31,024 nt of DNA from JALYNX01 sp035292685 (GTDB lineage: Bacteria; Actinomycetota; Acidimicrobiia; Spongiisociales; ZC4RG35): positions 1-31,024 of the forward strand of contig DATDPP010000095.1 in assembly GCA_035292685.1 (NCBI GenBank). The letters run 5' to 3'. The notes under the pieces were generated by a model. The model made no database searches, was not told the DNA's origin, and saw nothing but the letters and a program-made list of their open reading frames with translations. The stretch's first letter is position 1. Each line of letters starts with the position of its first letter. Below are positions 30,857 to 31,024 of the stretch, piece by piece. The translations under genes were made by a program, and so were the position numbers.

Positions 30857-31024
30857 TCAGGGCGACCGGGCCGGGACGGTGTAGGTGTGGCCGAGTGGGC
30901 TGGTCCATTGGTAGATGCCGGGTCGGAGCTGTTTGATGCTCCAGCCGTGGTGTCGGACGACGTGGTCGTGACGGCAGAGGGGTCCCAGGTTGGCGGGGTC
31001 GGTTGGTCCTCCTTTTGACCATGG
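30857..31024 (-). CDS. HNH endonuclease, DUF222-associated type, C-terminal end only (gene continues beyond the window)
   Basis: The minus strand reads open from 31024 down to a TGA at 30857-30859, giving the last 55 residues of a protein. These read WSKGGPTDPANLGPLCRHDH, then a VVRHHGW segment, and end in GIYQWTSPLGHTYTVPARSP. This is the HNH block and tail seen at the C-terminus of DUF222/13E12-type HNH proteins, which are abundant and often multi-copy in actinobacteria. The function of those proteins is not settled; they are suspected mobile or nuclease elements. The start is outside the window, so it cannot be said whether the gene is intact. Confidence 0.8.
   Translation of the reverse strand, partial: PWSKGGPTDPANLGPLCRHDHVVRHHGWSIKQLRPGIYQWTSPLGHTYTVPARSP

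Overview
This GC-rich window comes from the core chromosome of an actinobacterium (Actinomycetota). Three things point there: the order comM-dprA-xerC-whiG / rpsB-tsf-pyrH-frr-cdsA-dxr-rseP-ispG-proS-rimP-nusA-infB-rbfA-nrnA-truB-ribF-rpsO-pnp, which follows the mycobacterial and streptomycete chromosomes; an actinobacterial-type SOS box (TCGAAC-N4-GTTCGA) in front of an imuA'-imuB pair; and a DUF222-type HNH endonuclease fragment at the right edge. Several departures (no ylxR, proBA inside the block, a short EF-Ts) suggest a deep-branching lineage such as Acidimicrobiia; that placement is inference. All genes are on the + strand except the partial HNH gene at the right end. No stretch longer than about 170 bases lacks a gene, and I see no tRNA, rRNA, CRISPR array, transposase or prophage gene.

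Layout. 1-4221: DNA processing and recombination (comM, cut by the window edge; dprA; xerC), a WhiG/FliA-type sigma factor and a GNAT acetyltransferase. 4222-9342: a structured leader, then rpsB-tsf, pyrH, frr, cdsA and dxr (translation, UMP phosphorylation, ribosome recycling, CDP-diacylglycerol, isoprenoid MEP pathway). 9373-11702: rseP site-2 protease and ispG. 11703-13516: proS behind a leader holding an 11-bp inverted repeat. 13517-23051: a TATAAT box and hairpin leader, then rimP, nusA, infB, ylxP, rbfA, nrnA, truB, ribF, proB, proA. From infB to proA every gene overlaps the next by 1-8 bases, so this is probably one translationally coupled operon for transcription elongation, initiation, ribosome maturation, RNA turnover, flavin and proline synthesis. 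23052-25984: rpsO and pnp separated by a leader with several stem-loops.

25985-31024 is the more lineage-specific end: a small membrane protein of unknown function, a divergent Fpg/Nei-family glycosylase whose stop codon lies in a block of inverted palindromic modules, a LexA-type promoter driving imuA'-imuB (SOS mutagenesis accessory proteins), the azlC-azlD amino-acid exporter pair, and the convergent HNH gene fragment.

No wholly new system is evident. The best leads are regulatory: the proS leader, the LexA box placed exactly between the -35 and -10 elements, a possible ATA start for frr, a shared TAGNNT-N6/7-start pattern suggesting leaderless mRNAs, and the palindromic module pair at 27624-27733.
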